Positions 11,331 to 23,065 of a DNA stretch of 64,000 bases are shown in pieces. The stretch lies in contig CM060978.1 in the NCBI GenBank assembly GCA_030765065.1, positions 112,015,692 through 112,079,691 of the forward strand, written 5' to 3'. Under the pieces are notes generated by a model. That model did not search any database. It saw only the letters and a list, made by a program, of their open reading frames with translations, and had not been told where the DNA came from. The translations under genes and the position numbers were made by a program. How positions within the stretch are numbered: position 1 is the first letter of the stretch; each line of letters opens with the position of its first letter. Source of the stretch: Deroplatys truncata. Lineage: Eukaryota; Arthropoda; Insecta; Mantodea; Mantidae.

Positions 11331-11714
11331 TTGGGCATAGCTTCATGCCACCTGATAGTGTTCAGGAACATTGAGGAGACTAAAAGAATAGCTACAATAA
11401 CAATGCCAGAGGGATATATTACAATATTCAACAAATTTGGGACTGTGCACTTATCAGGACATGATTATGAAGTGCATGACTGGAGGTTTTTAATTCAAGA
11501 CAATTTTAAAGCACCAGAGCAATGGCATTTCAAATTTAACTGTGCTAAACAATTAATACTTACACATCAAGGATCTAATAGCAATCTCATCAGAGGAGAG
11601 CCCCATTACCGCATTGATTTTGGGACATCAAAATCAGTTTTCAAACAAGGCAAAAGTATACATACATCTTATTGGACCAGCAATAGTGCCATTGGAGTTC
11701 CTATAAAGGTATAA
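11331..11714 (+). pseudogene. TE-type ORF, C-terminal part (127 codons)
   Basis: The frame reads MPEGYITIFNKFGTVHLSGHDYEVHDWRFL..., a pattern (YI..., GTV..LG.D..V.DW) that in this family precedes a Trp-rich segment; here WHFKFNCAKQLI. The family's final block (HYGEDWQQLDNLQFYKN) follows at about 11745-11800 in another frame. Together with 10261-10872 it represents one broken protein. Confidence 0.5.
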
Positions 11715-12012
11715 AAACTTAAAAGATGTAAATAGCCTCTTAACAAAACATATGGAGAGGACTGGCAACAATTAGACAATCTTCAGTTCTATAAAAACAT
11801 AACTGATTCAGAAGATGTTGACAAGCATCTGAGGATACAAGCTGTGAAAGAAAGGAAGAAGACATCAATGCCTTATCTGTGTATGTGTAATAAAACAATG
11901 TGACGATTTCATTAACAAACTATTATCAGTAAAACATTAGGCCTAAGTAATGAGAATCATTTTTCTAAGGGAGTAGATAACCTTTTGAATAATATTTTAT
12001 AATATATAATAA

Positions 12013-13406
12013 TACATGGTGTTTCAAAAATAGAGGTCATAAATTCAGGTATGCATTCCCCATATGTAGACAATACAAAAAGTCCATTATAACATGTGTC
12101 CGGAAGTGCTTGGTTTCTGAGTTATGGCCTTCAAAACAGAGATATTCACTGCAACATTTTTCTTCCTGCAGGTAGTTGCTGTTACAGAAGATATTAATGA
12201 CAGTTCATTCGAGGCAAAGGGTACATTGAGTGTTGTGTTTGGCATTCGACTGAGCGACATGTACTCTAATCAGAAGCTGGCAGAAATACACTTCATGTAT
12301 GGTAAGGCAGACAGTAATGCTGCACTGGCTGTCTTTGTACCCTGGGAGGTACGCACAGTGAAGATGTCCAGATCAGAAGACATATGAACGTCTCCATCAC
12401 CGTCTGTGCGCTCATGGGAAGTTTACATCTCATGGTTTGGGGAGAGGACAACCAAGACCTACAACTCCAGATGTAGAAGAGGAGATTCCGGATTCTGTAC
12501 ACACGACTCCTTCTATAAGTATTGTCTGGAGACTTGTGAGAGCAACAGTTGTATCCTTATCATTTGCAACGTGTACAGGTTCCTGTCACCAGCAGATCAC
12601 CCCGCTTGATTGATGTTCTGCCAGGGGTTCAAGCAGCAGTGTGCTACAAATCCAAAATTTCCTGCCATAGTATTGTTTACATATGAAGTACAGTTTACGC
12701 AAGATGGCACTACAAATTTCCACAATCAGCATGTATGAGCATATGAAAACCCACATGCAACTGTTCCATCTCATCACCAAGTGCGGCTCACTCTCAATAT
12801 GTGGGCCGGTAACATTGGTGATCAATTAGTTGGACCCCATATACTTGTAAACAGACTTACGGGGCAAGCGTATACAAACTTCCTGGAAAACACCTCATAT
12901 GTATGAACACACTCCACTGAGCATTCGTCAATAAGCTTGCTTCTTGCTCCTGCACACTTCAGTCATTCTGCTCAACAGTACTTGGATTGAAGGTTTCCTG
13001 ATCAATGGATAGGTAGAGGTGGCCAAATTGCTTGCCACCATGCTCACCTGATTTGAACTCTTTCGATTTCTACTTGTGGGGCCATTTAAAAGCATTGGTA
13101 TATTCTCTCTGGTGCCTGACATCGAATCCCTTCAGAACTCAATTGTGGCAGGTTATGAAGAAATATGCAATACTCCTGGAATTTGGAGTCATGTTCGCAC
13201 AGCCATGAGACGTCAATAAGAAGGCCTGTATTCAAGCAGGAGGTGGACATTCTGAACATCTTCGGTAAGAAATATGTTTTGGTGAATATCACTGTTTTTA
13301 AGGCCATAAGGCATTTCCGGACACATGTTGTAATGGACTTTTTTATTGTCTACATATGGGGAATGCATACCTGAAATTATGCCCTCTATTTTTGAAACAA
13401 TCTGTA
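12013..13406 (+). mobile_element. Mariner-like element (DUF4817 type) with long inverted ends
   Basis: The ends read TACATGGTGTTTCAAAAATAG (12013) and, inverted, TACAGATTGTTTCAAAAATAG (ending 13406). The inverted similarity runs inward for more than 100 bp (ATTCAGGTATGCATTCCCCATATGTAGACAA and its complement at 13345-13380). TA at each outer edge fits a TA target. The 1394-bp size and the inner transposase remnant fit a Tc1/mariner superfamily element. Confidence 0.8.
12136..13265 (+). pseudogene. Mariner-like transposase, DUF4817 subfamily (decayed)
   Basis: The N-terminal helix-turn-helix region is readable: LSDMYSNQKLAEIHFMYGKADSNAALA (12260-12335), typical of the DUF4817 head of this insect transposase subfamily. 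Further on appear LSPADHPA (12585), an NFHNQHV-like block at 12715, the NIWAG-like segment at about 12800, GPHILVNRLTGQAYTNFLENT (12833-12895, broken) and SPDLNSFDFYLWGHLKAL near 13050-13095, and finally AMRRQ.EACIQAGGGHSEHL (13200-13265). The catalytic acidic residues cannot be aligned safely because of frameshifts. Clearly inactive. Confidence 0.75.
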
Positions 13407-13998
13407 TACTAATAAATGTTCACAAATTGTATCCTTTAGTTTGGGCTTTTGTTATACATTTAAGATACTCGAGGTGAAAAGTCAGACTTTTCCAATATTT
13501 AAAGTGGATTATGCAGAACAATTGTGCCTCTTGATTTATAAAATGTGCAATAAAGCCTTATTTTGTGTACAATAATTATGATAAGCACAAATATGCATAC
13601 TAAATAAATATGTCATTGTGAAAATGTTTTTCCTGGTTTACTCCAAATCGTCATAAGTGGAAAAATCTGGTTTTGCATCTATGCCCCTTATGTGTCATCA
13701 GTGTTGTAAAATATGCAAGGTGTCCATGAATTTGCACACCAACTCCAGAATCACATTCTGTGGAAAAATGAAAGACAAAAAGTTTATGACATGTATATTC
13801 TGAGTGTAACAGTTGGCAAGTTATAGTTGTGAAAATCTGCTATGCTAAATTCATATGACTTTCTCTACCCATTCTCCTACAAACCATTCTAATAAATGTT
13901 TATTCATCTATATTCTACCTGGAGTTGATCAAGATAAAGTTTGTAGAAATTATTTCATTACAAATTGCATTATAGGCCCGAGATACAGGAGATTGAAG
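13407..13998. other. Unassigned sequence
   Basis: No gene signal. A short match to the end of interspersed repeat family R1 (TCATATGACTTTCTCTACCC) is at 13852-13871 on the minus strand. Confidence 0.4.
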
Positions 13999-14010
13999 CA
14001 ATAGTTAATT

Positions 14011-14286
14011 ATATTTATTTAAAGGTGAGTCGAAATTGTAACACTAACATCACTTAAGTTTACTCACTTAACATGTTTCGGGAAACCGTTGTTCCCATCC
14101 TCAGAAGGTTATTAACTCGACTCGACTGGTTATTAACTCAGTCGAGTTAATAACCTTCTGAGGATGGGAACAACGGTTTCCCGAAACATGTTAAGTGAGT
14201 AAACTTAAGTGATGTTAGTGTTACAATTTCGACTCACCTTTAAATAGAATACACATCACTGTTTCTAGCTTCTTTTCATTACAATA
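14011..14286 (-). mobile_element. Palindromic hammerhead-like element, copy 1 (12-bp duplication)
   Basis: A 276-bp insert flanked by CAATAGTTAATT at 13999-14010 and 14287-14298. Its core is a long palindrome: GGTGAGTCGAAATTGTAACA at 14024 is mirrored by the complement ending near 14241. Each arm holds a hammerhead-type core: CTGAGGA (14158-14164), a stem GGGAAC/GTTTCCC with a short loop, then CGAAAC (14182-14187) on the plus strand, and the exact mirror on the minus strand (14075-14104). A unique tail (CACATCACTGTTTCTAGCTT, 14252-14271) follows. Such cores are known in the terminal repeats of Penelope-like elements and in related small non-autonomous elements. Strand is given as in copy 3 reversed; true orientation is unclear. 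Confidence 0.8.
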
Positions 14287-14529
14287 CAATAGTTAATTCT
14301 TTAAAAAGCAAGTCGCCATGTGCTGGCTTTGAAATTTCATTCTGCACGATCATGAGAAGCAAACAAATGGCAACTTAGCAATTCAAAAAAGTGTAGAAGT
14401 ATTTGAAAATTCAAACCAATAACAAAACAAAAATCTTGGAAATGTTTAACACAGCAGAAAAGGCTATTTTAATAAACTTTGTATCTGAATGAGATCAATA
14501 TTATTTTGTGATTTTCTATGGTTTACCAA

Positions 14530-14745
14530 TTATACACAAGTATACAAAATTCATTCAGATTGAAGACTTCCCAGGTTATTTGCAGAAAATTCAAGATACA
14601 CATTTTATTTATCATGCAAATATCTTAAAAACATGATTCATGCTGGTTCTCTCTCACATACACACATACATGCCTGTCTCAAAATTCCTTTGATTTAGGG
14701 GGACCTCAAAATATGCATTTCTGGTGGAGTCTTCATATCAAAAGA
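14530..14745 (-). repeat. Interspersed repeat family R1, partial copy
   Basis: Matches the 37560-37960 copy: AAAATTCAAGATACACATTTTATTT at 14585 and GATTTAGGGGGACCTCAAAA at 14691, with a deletion between them. The class is unknown. Confidence 0.65.
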
Positions 14746-15222
14746 GTGGTAGACAAAATAAAAATTAATAAAAAGACATGGTACTGCATCACAATTTAAG
14801 GCTACACGCTTAACACCCAGCTGCTATTAATATATCTGCGGGCCGGCCTAGTACCTCACTAAAATCAACTTGTTGCTGCTCCTCCATTCCCTTACAGAAT
14901 TAACTTATCCTCAACTGACTGAGAACAATGCAGACAGGCTGGCAAGTGCCTAATGCCAAACTGTGATGTGATATCATACCTTTTGATTAGTTAACTTTAT
15001 ACAGCTATAACTTGCAAACTACAAACTTAGAACAAATGTGCCATAACTATCTAGTCTCCAATTTGTCCATGGAATACAATCATGGATAGTCAGGACATAT
15101 ATAGTATGCATTCAAAGGATTTCCTTTTAGGATCAAATCTAGTTTTCGATGACTCTGGAACTCAAACAAAAAGCAGTTAACTTTTTCAATCATTTATGTA
15201 TCCTTTTAGAGAAAATATTAAC
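14746..15222. other. Probable 3' UTR and flank of the 15223-15388 exon
   Basis: No other gene was seen. On the minus strand this directly follows the stop codon at 15225-15223, so at least part should be 3' UTR. No clear poly(A) signal was pinned down. Confidence 0.4.
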
Positions 15223-15388
15223 TTAAGTAGCATACATATTGTGACACAGCTCTTCATCATCAATCTCCAATACTCCCAATTGCGTCCATGTCTTGCATAA
15301 AGCGTCACCTTCTGTAAATAATGCATCACTTGGCATTCTGCGACCTACACCAAATTTGGCTAGCTCTTCCAAAATCTTCATGGCTTCA
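15223..15388 (-). CDS. Terminal exon of an unrecognised host gene
   Basis: On the minus strand a pyrimidine-rich acceptor (CTCCTTTCGTTTCAG, 15389-15403) is followed by 55 uninterrupted codons and a TAA (15225-15223). The last residues include EAMKILEELAKFGVG, PSDALFTEGDAL and TQLGVLEIDDEELCHNMYAT. It starts with one base that completes a codon from the previous exon. The clean frame, the splice acceptor and the coding-like composition against a repeat background support a real gene. I do not recognise the protein. Upstream exons would lie at higher coordinates, but the next 4 kb are mostly repeats. Confidence 0.6.
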
Positions 15389-16129
15389 CTGAAACGAAAG
15401 GAGTTTAGTTAGAATCAACCATCAAAATTGAAATTTCAAGGCAAATAAGCCATCTATGGTAACATTTGAGACATAAGTATTTGAAAGTATTAGCTCTGTA
15501 TCTAACAGAAAGGAAACAGTCCCTAAATTGTTATGGAGTAAGTGGCCCCATAAGTCAATAATAATGCCAATATTTAATTCACAATTTTTCACACACAGTT
15601 TTTAATTTGTTTAAATGGCAGGGGCTTTGTTCTATGCCCATTTTGCTAATTGGTTCAAAGTTTGGCCCTTAGTTGGTGCTTTATAGCTATGCATTTTATC
15701 CCGAAGAGCTGCCAACATAAGAGCAAAAACATTGAGATGCAGCAAAAACGACAGGTCCTGTGGTTTAAAAAATTAGCCCAAGGTTAGGCTCATAACATTT
15801 AAGTTACGTGTATATGAACTGGATTCAAATAACAGCTATGATAAAACAGTATAGGCAGTAAAGGAGCCAAGAGTGAACTTCAGACACTTGTCTAAAGTAA
15901 AATCATTCTTGTGGATTACACTAACAGTTGAGCATTTTTTTTTCTGCACATATGCAGAATTAACAAAATGGAGTATGCATACCAAGGTTTGTTGTAACAT
16001 TTTACAATTATCTGTAAGGTAGCTCAAGAGAGAATATATGTATTCACCAGTATGAGTAAAAATTGTTTGGGTCCTACAGGAATGATGGGGCCCAAGACCA
16101 CAAATAATGTATATGGCCTTTTTACTTTC

Positions 16130-17010
16130 TCTGCTACGTATAGTAAGTAGGGGAAGTATTGTATTCCACCCAAAAATTCGATACCGAGATTTCACCGGAA
16201 ATACATGTTTTGAGACCCCCTGAATCCAAAAAAAGCATTTTTGGAAACATGTCCGTGTGTGTGTCCGTCTGTGAACAGCATAACTCAGAAACGAACAGTC
16301 AGATAAACACCAAACTTTGTATTTAGGTTCAGTATCTTCCTAGGATGCGACACGAAGGTTTTCAAGAAAATCCCCCCACCCCAGATTACCCTTTACATGG
16401 AAGATTTTTCGAAAATTTTAATTTTCTCAAAAATGGCTCTAACGATTTCGATTAAAATATCATATGTTTAAGATATTTTTATGACAAATAAAATGTATAT
16501 CTTAAATTTCCTGGGAATGTCTCCAAAAGTATTCTTCATTGTGAACGACTTTTGCATAACTGGTAAACCATAAGAGATAGACAAAATTTTACTACACAAA
16601 AAATGTAGATCGCATTAAATATACATTTTTTTTTTGTTGAGTGAACCATTTTCGAGATATTACTTGTTATTCCCTTAAATTTTTCAATACTTATTTTCTC
16701 AAATGGGAATTCGTTATTTATTTTTTTGTCTTGGATATGCAAAGAGTATTAATCTGTGGGAAAGGGAATGGTGCTGCACCTAGCAACCAGCTATTAAGAG
16801 ATATGTATGTGCTTAAAGGCTACTGTTTTTCTATATTGCCCTTGTAAATATATTTTCCCCTTACATTTACAAGAAAATTAGCAATAAGATAGAGTCTGCA
16901 AATGTTTATCTCGATTAACATGAAGTAGATGGAAAATAAGCGTTTGTAAGAATAGTTTGTACAAGAGTAGAGAAAGTCATGTGAGTGTAAAACATCAAAT
17001 TTTTTGTAAT
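16130..17010 (+). repeat. Interspersed repeat family R1, long copy
   Basis: Matches the 36985-38020 copy in reverse: CCCAAAAATTCG at 16170, GGAAATACATGTTTTGAG at 16197, TCAGTATCTTCC at 16330, and the end AGAGAAAGTCATGTGAGTGT at 16970-16989. There are no coding signs. A GT-rich stretch (16254-16270) lies inside. At least four copies are in this window; no target duplication or terminal motif was established. Confidence 0.7.
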
Positions 17011-17349
17011 ATAAATACTTTCTTGCTGTGTGCTGAATTACCTCAGAAGATTATTCCATATTGCAACAAGGAGTGAAAGTAAGCAAAACATGCTGTTCTT
17101 AAGGCATAACAAGCTGAACTAAGTTTTGGTAGCATAATTTTCATTCATTTCCTCCAGCTGAGCTCTCCATCTACTTAAAGCCCAAGAAATTTTGTATCAA
17201 ATACTTTATTTATGGTATAATTGTTGTACCCGATTGTTAATTCATTCACTTGTTGATGCTTTGTTTTATCATAGTATAATGAAAGTTTATTAGCTTCAAA
17301 CCAAATGTTGAATTATTCGAACACTTTACTGACAGAATCTCTTAATTGC

Positions 17350-19110
17350 TGATGTAACTTTTCACATATAAGTACACACTGGTATCATCTGCAAAAAAGC
17401 ACAGCTATTGAATCTTCACTAAGATAATACAACAGGTCATTTATAAATATTAAAAATAACAAAGGGCAGAGTATACAACCTTGTGGAACACCTTTAGTAA
17501 TAAGAATCATAACCTTGATTCTGGTGTTCTGGATTCTATTTGTTAAGTAAGATCTGAACCAATTTATAGAGATAGGTATTACTGAAGCCATAAACTTTTT
17601 TTAACTTTTGCAGCAAAAGAGGTTGTGATCTATGCTGTCAAATGGCTTAGCTAGGTCACAAAATATTCCTAATGATAGTTCCTTTTTATCCAATACTGTT
17701 AATACTTCAGAAGTGAGCATGTATGTTGCATTTTCTTTCTTTTCATTTTTTTCCTAAATTCGAACTGGAATGCTGACTGAATGTTGTTGAACTCCATGTA
17801 TTTTATAACCCAATTATATACAACTTTTTCCATTACTTTAGTAAAGGCTATCAAATGAGAGATGAGCTTATAATAAAAGTCAGGTTTTTGTCTCCTTCTT
17901 TGTATAGAGGCTTAACAATTGTGTGTTTATTCTTGTCCAGAAATATCCCTGACATAAGGAAATGATTGCATATATGACTAAGAGGTTTACTCAACTTTGG
18001 TAAGCAATCTTTTAACAATTTGGCGCTTGTCTCATCCCACCCATGAGAGGTTTTGCTTTTCAATGAGTTTCTTTTCTATCTTTCTGGGGGTAGTCCATCT
18101 TAAATTTACAATGTCTTTTTAGTATTTTAAGTGTAGCTGAGTTAGGATCGGATCTGTTTGTTTTGCTTTTTCCTGCATTAAGGAAATATGTATTAAAGGC
18201 ATTAGCAATGGCACAGTAATTCTGATTTCTTTATTTCCGATAGTTATGTGAGTAATATTACTATTTGAATTAATTCTCCCTGCTTGTTTTTATTATATTC
18301 CAAAATGTTCTTAATTTTATTATTGAATTCAGCAATGGCTAGTGAGTAATACCTACTTTTCACTTCATTAATTACTCTTTAAGTACCTACTTTACAGTAT
18401 GTTTTGTAGCGTGCTTTAATGTTTTAATCATTACTTGTGCGATATAGTAAGAACAAATTAATTTATTTGGGCAGGACTTTCTTATATCTGAAGTAGTCCA
18501 GGATTTGACCTTGGTTACTGTTTTCTTATGAGAAGTAGCTCCAAATGTAAACAGCACAATCTTAAGGGATTGATCAAATTTATCATTTATTTGAGTGTTG
18601 CAACAGACAGAAGGCATTTTTCGTTTTTTAACACTAGTTTAAATTTACTGATACTCTCATCGCTAATTATTCTCTTTGTAATTTTCTATTATCAATCTAT
18701 TTGCTAGCTATGGCAAGAATACATGCGAATTATGATCTGACATCCATTTGCAATAGGAATTATGGTATAATTTTGAATTTTTTTTCTGAGTTAGAAACAT
18801 GTTATCTATAGCTGTTGTAGTGTTTTCAGTGAGATCTGGTGGGAAAGTGAACCACATATTCAAAGTTAAACGTAACAGTAAAGTGAGGTTAGTTTTCATT
18901 TCGCTATCGTTCTAAATTCTCTACAAACTTATTATTTTAGCATTTTCAGTGTAAATGTACGAGATGGTTCTTTCTAATCTATTTATAAATGCTAGAGGCT
19001 TCCAAGCGGTAGCTTTATATACTGCTAAAATGATGTATGCATCCCAGCCAAATTTATATTTCGCATTCACCTTTGCTGAGCACTCGATACAGTAAGCACA
19101 AGGACACAAT
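17350..19110 (-). pseudogene. LINE fragment (endonuclease and RT), minus strand
   Basis: From the 5' side on the minus strand: endonuclease C-terminal part (IILAVYKATAWKPLAFINRLE, 19035-18970; TTAIDNMFLTQKKN..SDHNSHVF, 18815-18710), a linker (KSWTTSDIRKSCPNKL, 18520-18470), then RT N-terminal motifs KSKTSHGWDETSAKLLKDC (18060-18000), DKNKHTIVKPLYKEGDKN (17940-17885) and GVPQGCILCPLLFLIFINDLL (17497-17435), the last being RT motif 4-5 region before the YADD box. Stops and shifts separate the blocks. No RNase H was seen. The 3' part is lost. Confidence 0.75.
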
Positions 19111-19562
19111 AGTATATTTTCAAATCATTTCATTTTCGTCCCACGAGTGTGTATTTATCATTTAAAAATTTAGAACTCCTCCATGTTTTGTGTTCCGATC
19201 AGGTTTTGGCACTGCAGTCAAATCGTGCACTGTGATTGGTTGGACGATACAGATAGGACTACTCATTTCCTAGACATTTAACTCTATCCCAACTAGCTTT
19301 TTCCACTGAAGTCTTCAATCTTGAAGTCTCTTCAAAAAGGAGGACTAAAACACGTTATGTATTTACTAAATGAACCAACTGGACAGTGTAAAAACTAATT
19401 TCTTTTTATGTTACTTTGCTGACATTCTTGGATTTAAATCTATTACGTGGAAAGACCCAGCGATTAAGTGGTGCAACATGTAAATCCAAAGCTGACAGAA
19501 TCATTGTCATGAATTGATATAGCAATTGCGGAAATGTTCATTATGATATTGAAGATGTTGAT
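19111..19562. other. Unassigned sequence
   Basis: No supported feature seen. Confidence 0.35.
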
Positions 19563-19976
19563 GTGAAACTATTTCTTATAGCATCAGCGACAGTCAGTCG
19601 CATTGAAAAAGTAATTTCACCTGAACTAGAACCTACTCAAGGAACCAGAGAAGTACATCAAGTTGTTTGGCAATTAGAAAAGACAAGTGAATTATATTTG
19701 AGTAAACTTAGTTGTCTTCATGTTAGAGATATCCATTCATCCTGCAAGAAATGTGATCTCACCAAACCCAAATATCAAGGGAAGCTGGAGAGTAACCTTA
19801 TGGAAAGTATAGCAGTTATCAAGGCAAAGAAGGAGGCAAAACCGGAGCCATCCAATGCACAAGCATTCGTCTCACATACTGTAGAACATCATAGCAGCAG
19901 TGTATTTCTTCACGGTGATGAAAATGAATCAATTTCTGTTGATGGTTGGATGGCTGTTTTGTTTAATCATAATTAA
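19563..19976 (+). pseudogene. Unrecognised ORF of 137 codons, possibly TE-derived
   Basis: The open frame contains a block (REVHQVVWQLEK, then LSKLSCLHVRDIHSSCKKC) reminiscent of a short Cys-rich segment in multi-copy arthropod proteins of unknown function. The rest is Lys/Glu-rich with no recognised domain. There is no splice pair. It could be chance plus relict coding. Low support. Confidence 0.3.
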
Positions 19977-20552
19977 TGGAGTTATGTACAAGTGAATTCT
20001 TACAGGAATGTGGGTAAATCCCCCCTGACAATACAATTCATGGAGCAGTCCAAAACTGCAAGACTACCTGCTTGTGTGCAAGCTTAATGTTGACTGTCAT
20101 TTATGTATTCTTTTTGTTCCAATTAATTGTATTGTTAACTTAGCCTTTGTGAATACATTATTTGTGCCCACTGAGTTATACTTATGCATGTCACTGCTGT
20201 CCGCTAAATTTTTCTTTCAATTCTATTGTTTATTAATGTCATTGGCGTCAAAACCTTGCAATACATCATGAAATTAAACTCTAATTATTGTAAAAGCTAA
20301 TGCTTTGTTTTTAAAAGGTTAAAAAAATGGAAAATAAAACATTTGCATAAAATATTTATTTATTTTGGTTTCCATTTAAACTAACACGATCTTCTGTTCA
20401 AAATTATGAATCTGATAAAAGAATTAATGGTGGTTGGCTATTATGTGGGGTCCTGTTGCGGGGTTTTTTTGGCTTATGTAATTGCTTGGGAGCCTCGTTG
20501 TATTTGTTGCCAACTTTGAAAAAAGTTATTTAGCTGAATGCTGGATATGAGA

Positions 20553-21259
20553 TGTGAGAATTCCCACGTATGTGCGTCACTTTGAGAATGTATTTAGGTT
20601 ACGTAATGAAGATACACTTTAATGTTGTTTGATGCTTGAGACGCCAAACTTTGTAGTGAAGATGATGCTTGTTTTACGTAATATTATTAAAGTTATTTGC
20701 CTCGGCTGCTTTCAGTCGCACTATAGAAACACAAGTTCTTTTAAGGTTGTGATAAGACAAGAATTAAAATACGTCACAGAATTTACTTTTTAATTTCACT
20801 TTCTTTTTATTTTTCTTTATACTTGCACATTTATAAACACAACACTTTATAAAAGAAAACTGTGAGCACTTTATATATTCTAGCGGAGAACACAAATTTT
20901 ACCATCCATACTCTACATCTTACCCGCGACTTTCACGTCTGCTCTTTACAACATCTTGCCCGCGACTTTCACGTCTGCTCTTTACAACATCTTGCCCGCG
21001 ACTGACTGAATTCAACGGTAAAAATCTTATAGCTTCGGTAATGCCAGTCTCTTATTGGCTAATTCTAGTCCAATAGAATTTAAATATTCAAACTAAAATC
21101 TTTTCTTTACTTTTGATTGGCTAATTCCAAACTGTAAGCGAAATTGTGTTATTACCGATCTTTTCATAACCAGTATTTTTTTAAATTCCAGACACATTTA
21201 TGTCACCAAAATTACATTATTACCTCATTATTAACATCCTAAAACATATTATTCTCACA
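20553..21259 (-). repeat. LTR-like repeat, probably a solo LTR
   Basis: 707 bp with perfect 9-bp inverted ends (TGTGAGAAT...ATTCTCACA). On the minus strand it has two CCAAT-type motifs (TTAGCCAATC, TTAGCCAATAAG), then a GC-rich tandem repeat, then AATAAA-like signals, the usual LTR order. A diverged relative in the other orientation starts at 30108 with TGTGAGAATAATAGG and carries the same CCAAT motif pair. No target duplication was found, so the ends are provisional. Confidence 0.55.
20907..21003. repeat. Tandem repeat, 36-bp unit, about 2.5 copies
   Basis: The unit beginning CATCTTGCCCGCGACTTTCA is repeated with almost no change. It lies inside the LTR-like repeat, at the place where a transcription start would be expected. 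Another kind of tandem repeat sits at the same place in the relative at 30.3 kb. Confidence 0.85.
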
Positions 21260-21661
21260 GTTTTTGCCTATTAGAGTATATAAACATTTGCATAACATTA
21301 ATAAATGCGTTTACAATAAAAATAAGTATTTACAATGACTTTACATACAATATAAATAATAATTATATACATACTGTTTTCAAGGTGGGCTGTTATTGAA
21401 TTTAATCATAATAAAACACAATTAATATCATTTAGGCATTAAAATACTTCCTCACTGTATATTTACATACTATTATAATGTGAATGCTTTTATGTAATTT
21501 AATTTTACGGAAAAAAATGTAAGGGGACCGTAGTGACAAAATTGAGGTTTTTCTTCATTAAAATAGTACATAAAAACCCAAATTCTCAAACAAATTGTGA
21601 AACAAGCCTAATTTTTTTAAAAAAACGATGATTCAGAGGTAGATCTTACTATTATCTTCTG
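21260..21661. other. Unassigned AT-rich sequence
   Basis: No feature supported. Confidence 0.4.
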
Positions 21662-21662
21662 C

Positions 21663-22205
21663 AGTGGCATAGCCAGAAAAATATTGAGGGATGAGTTATC
21701 TATAGGGATCCATGTTTAAAACTATTAGTATAAATTTAAATATTAATTATTACTGAGTTTAAATATTTAAATAAATTGATTTTGTATTCACAGATTAAGG
21801 TGCAGCAATTGACATTAAAAAGAGGATAGGATGTTTTGCGTATTCTAAGCGGCAAATGTGTTATGACATGAGAATTGATGACCACCATGAAGTATTGTAT
21901 ATTACCGCTGCAGGCCATTTTATTTCCTATAAAATAGAGCTTCTAATTATGTTCTAAACTGGGAAATATTGCACTCATTTAGGCATCTAAAGTACAGTTT
22001 CTATTGCTATCACCTTTGGTTATATTTTCTAGTCATACGGCATAAAGCGCTACCAGTGGTATGATTAGGAAGTACCTCCCTCCCGCAACCTAGAAATATG
22101 CTATTATGTTAACAATGTCATTTTGGCTATTAATGTTTACATTTTTTAACAATGAAGGGGGTTCCAACTTCCGAACCCCCTCCGTACCTCTGCCCTCCTC
22201 CAATA
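21663..22205 (+). mobile_element. hAT-like remnant (terminal sequence only)
   Basis: It starts CAGTGGCATAGCCAG (21663), a typical end of hAT elements of the ZMYM-like group, and near 22150-22200 has the C-rich run GAACCCCCTCCG that usually lies just inside the other end. There is no coding sequence and no 8-bp duplication was found, so this is a weak call. Confidence 0.4.
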
Positions 22206-22289
22206 ACAGAAAATATTTTTAACCTAAAAACTCAAGTTGAGGGAGAATCACCCAGGTAGGAAAATAAACTTTCATAAGAATAAATCATA

Positions 22290-22720
22290 TACCCACTAAT
22301 AAGCACTAGAGGGTAGAGAAAGTCATGTGAATGTAACACATAAGATTTTTAGAAAGAGGTCAGTGTGTGTGTGTGTCTTTGAACAGCATATCTCAAAAAT
22401 GAAAAGTCGGATAAATATCAAAGTCCTGTCGATTTTCAGTTGCTTCTCGCTTTTGCATGGAAAGATCATTTAAGGCCAGCAGATAGCGTCCAGTTTTTAA
22501 ACATTTGACTATCGCTGTTCCCTTTATATCTACAACGAAATGTGTAATGTAGTTCCTTCTGCAAAGGGTTGTCTCGATTAAAATGAAGCAGACAGGAAAA
22601 TAAGCTTTCGTAAGAACAGTTTTTACACTTATTAATAAATGATATAGGGTATAAAACGTAATGTGAATGTAACACATCTGATTGTTTTTTCTCCCGGTTC
22701 TCCAACTCTCTGAACTCTTG
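22290..22720 (+). repeat. Interspersed repeat family R1, rearranged copy
   Basis: Shares GTAGAGAAAGTCATGTGAATGT (22313) and, further in, ATTTGACTATCGCTGTTCC (22503) with the 37-kb copy. The pieces are out of order compared with 16130-17010. Confidence 0.6.
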
Positions 22721-22823
22721 GCTCCTTTAATTATGTACTCATTAATGATACTCGTCTCATTCATTAGTTTGTAAAAGAATAGAACTAGTTAGAAAGGTAG
22801 AATCAGATCACTGAAAAATTCAA

Positions 22824-22896
22824 TGCCATAGCCGGGATTTGAACCACGGATCTCCCAATCTCTGTCCGGTTGCTCTAACCACTGAGCTACCATGGC
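22824..22896 (-). repeat. tRNA-like unit (left arm)
   Basis: 73 nt with acceptor-like pairing GCCATGG/CTATGGC and recognisable A and B boxes. The anticodon stem does not pair well, so it is a tRNA-derived SINE head and not a tRNA gene. Confidence 0.7.
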
Positions 22897-23065
22897 AACA
22901 TGTCAATACGACATTAAATTCTCCAACTGATTCGCATTTTTCCCGGTAAACCACAAGGAGATCTCAAATTGTATTGAGATGTCATACCCCAATGACGACT
23001 TACATTCTTTGTAAGTGCTTAAGTCCCGGGGTTTCTCCAACTGATTAATGTCGTGCCGGCATGTT

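Larger units (their letters stand above)
10046..11900 (+). mobile_element. Decayed element of an arthropod multi-copy ORF family
   Basis: Three consecutive readable blocks follow the order of a protein type that I recall as present in many copies in insect genomes and treated as a transposon-encoded protein of unknown class: an N-terminal basic block (GRGRKRMRDVSGWKP, 10075-10120), the 10261-10872 frame, and the 11331-11714 frame followed by KHYGEDWQQLDNLQFYKN at about 11745. No inverted ends were found. The class remains open. Confidence 0.5.
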
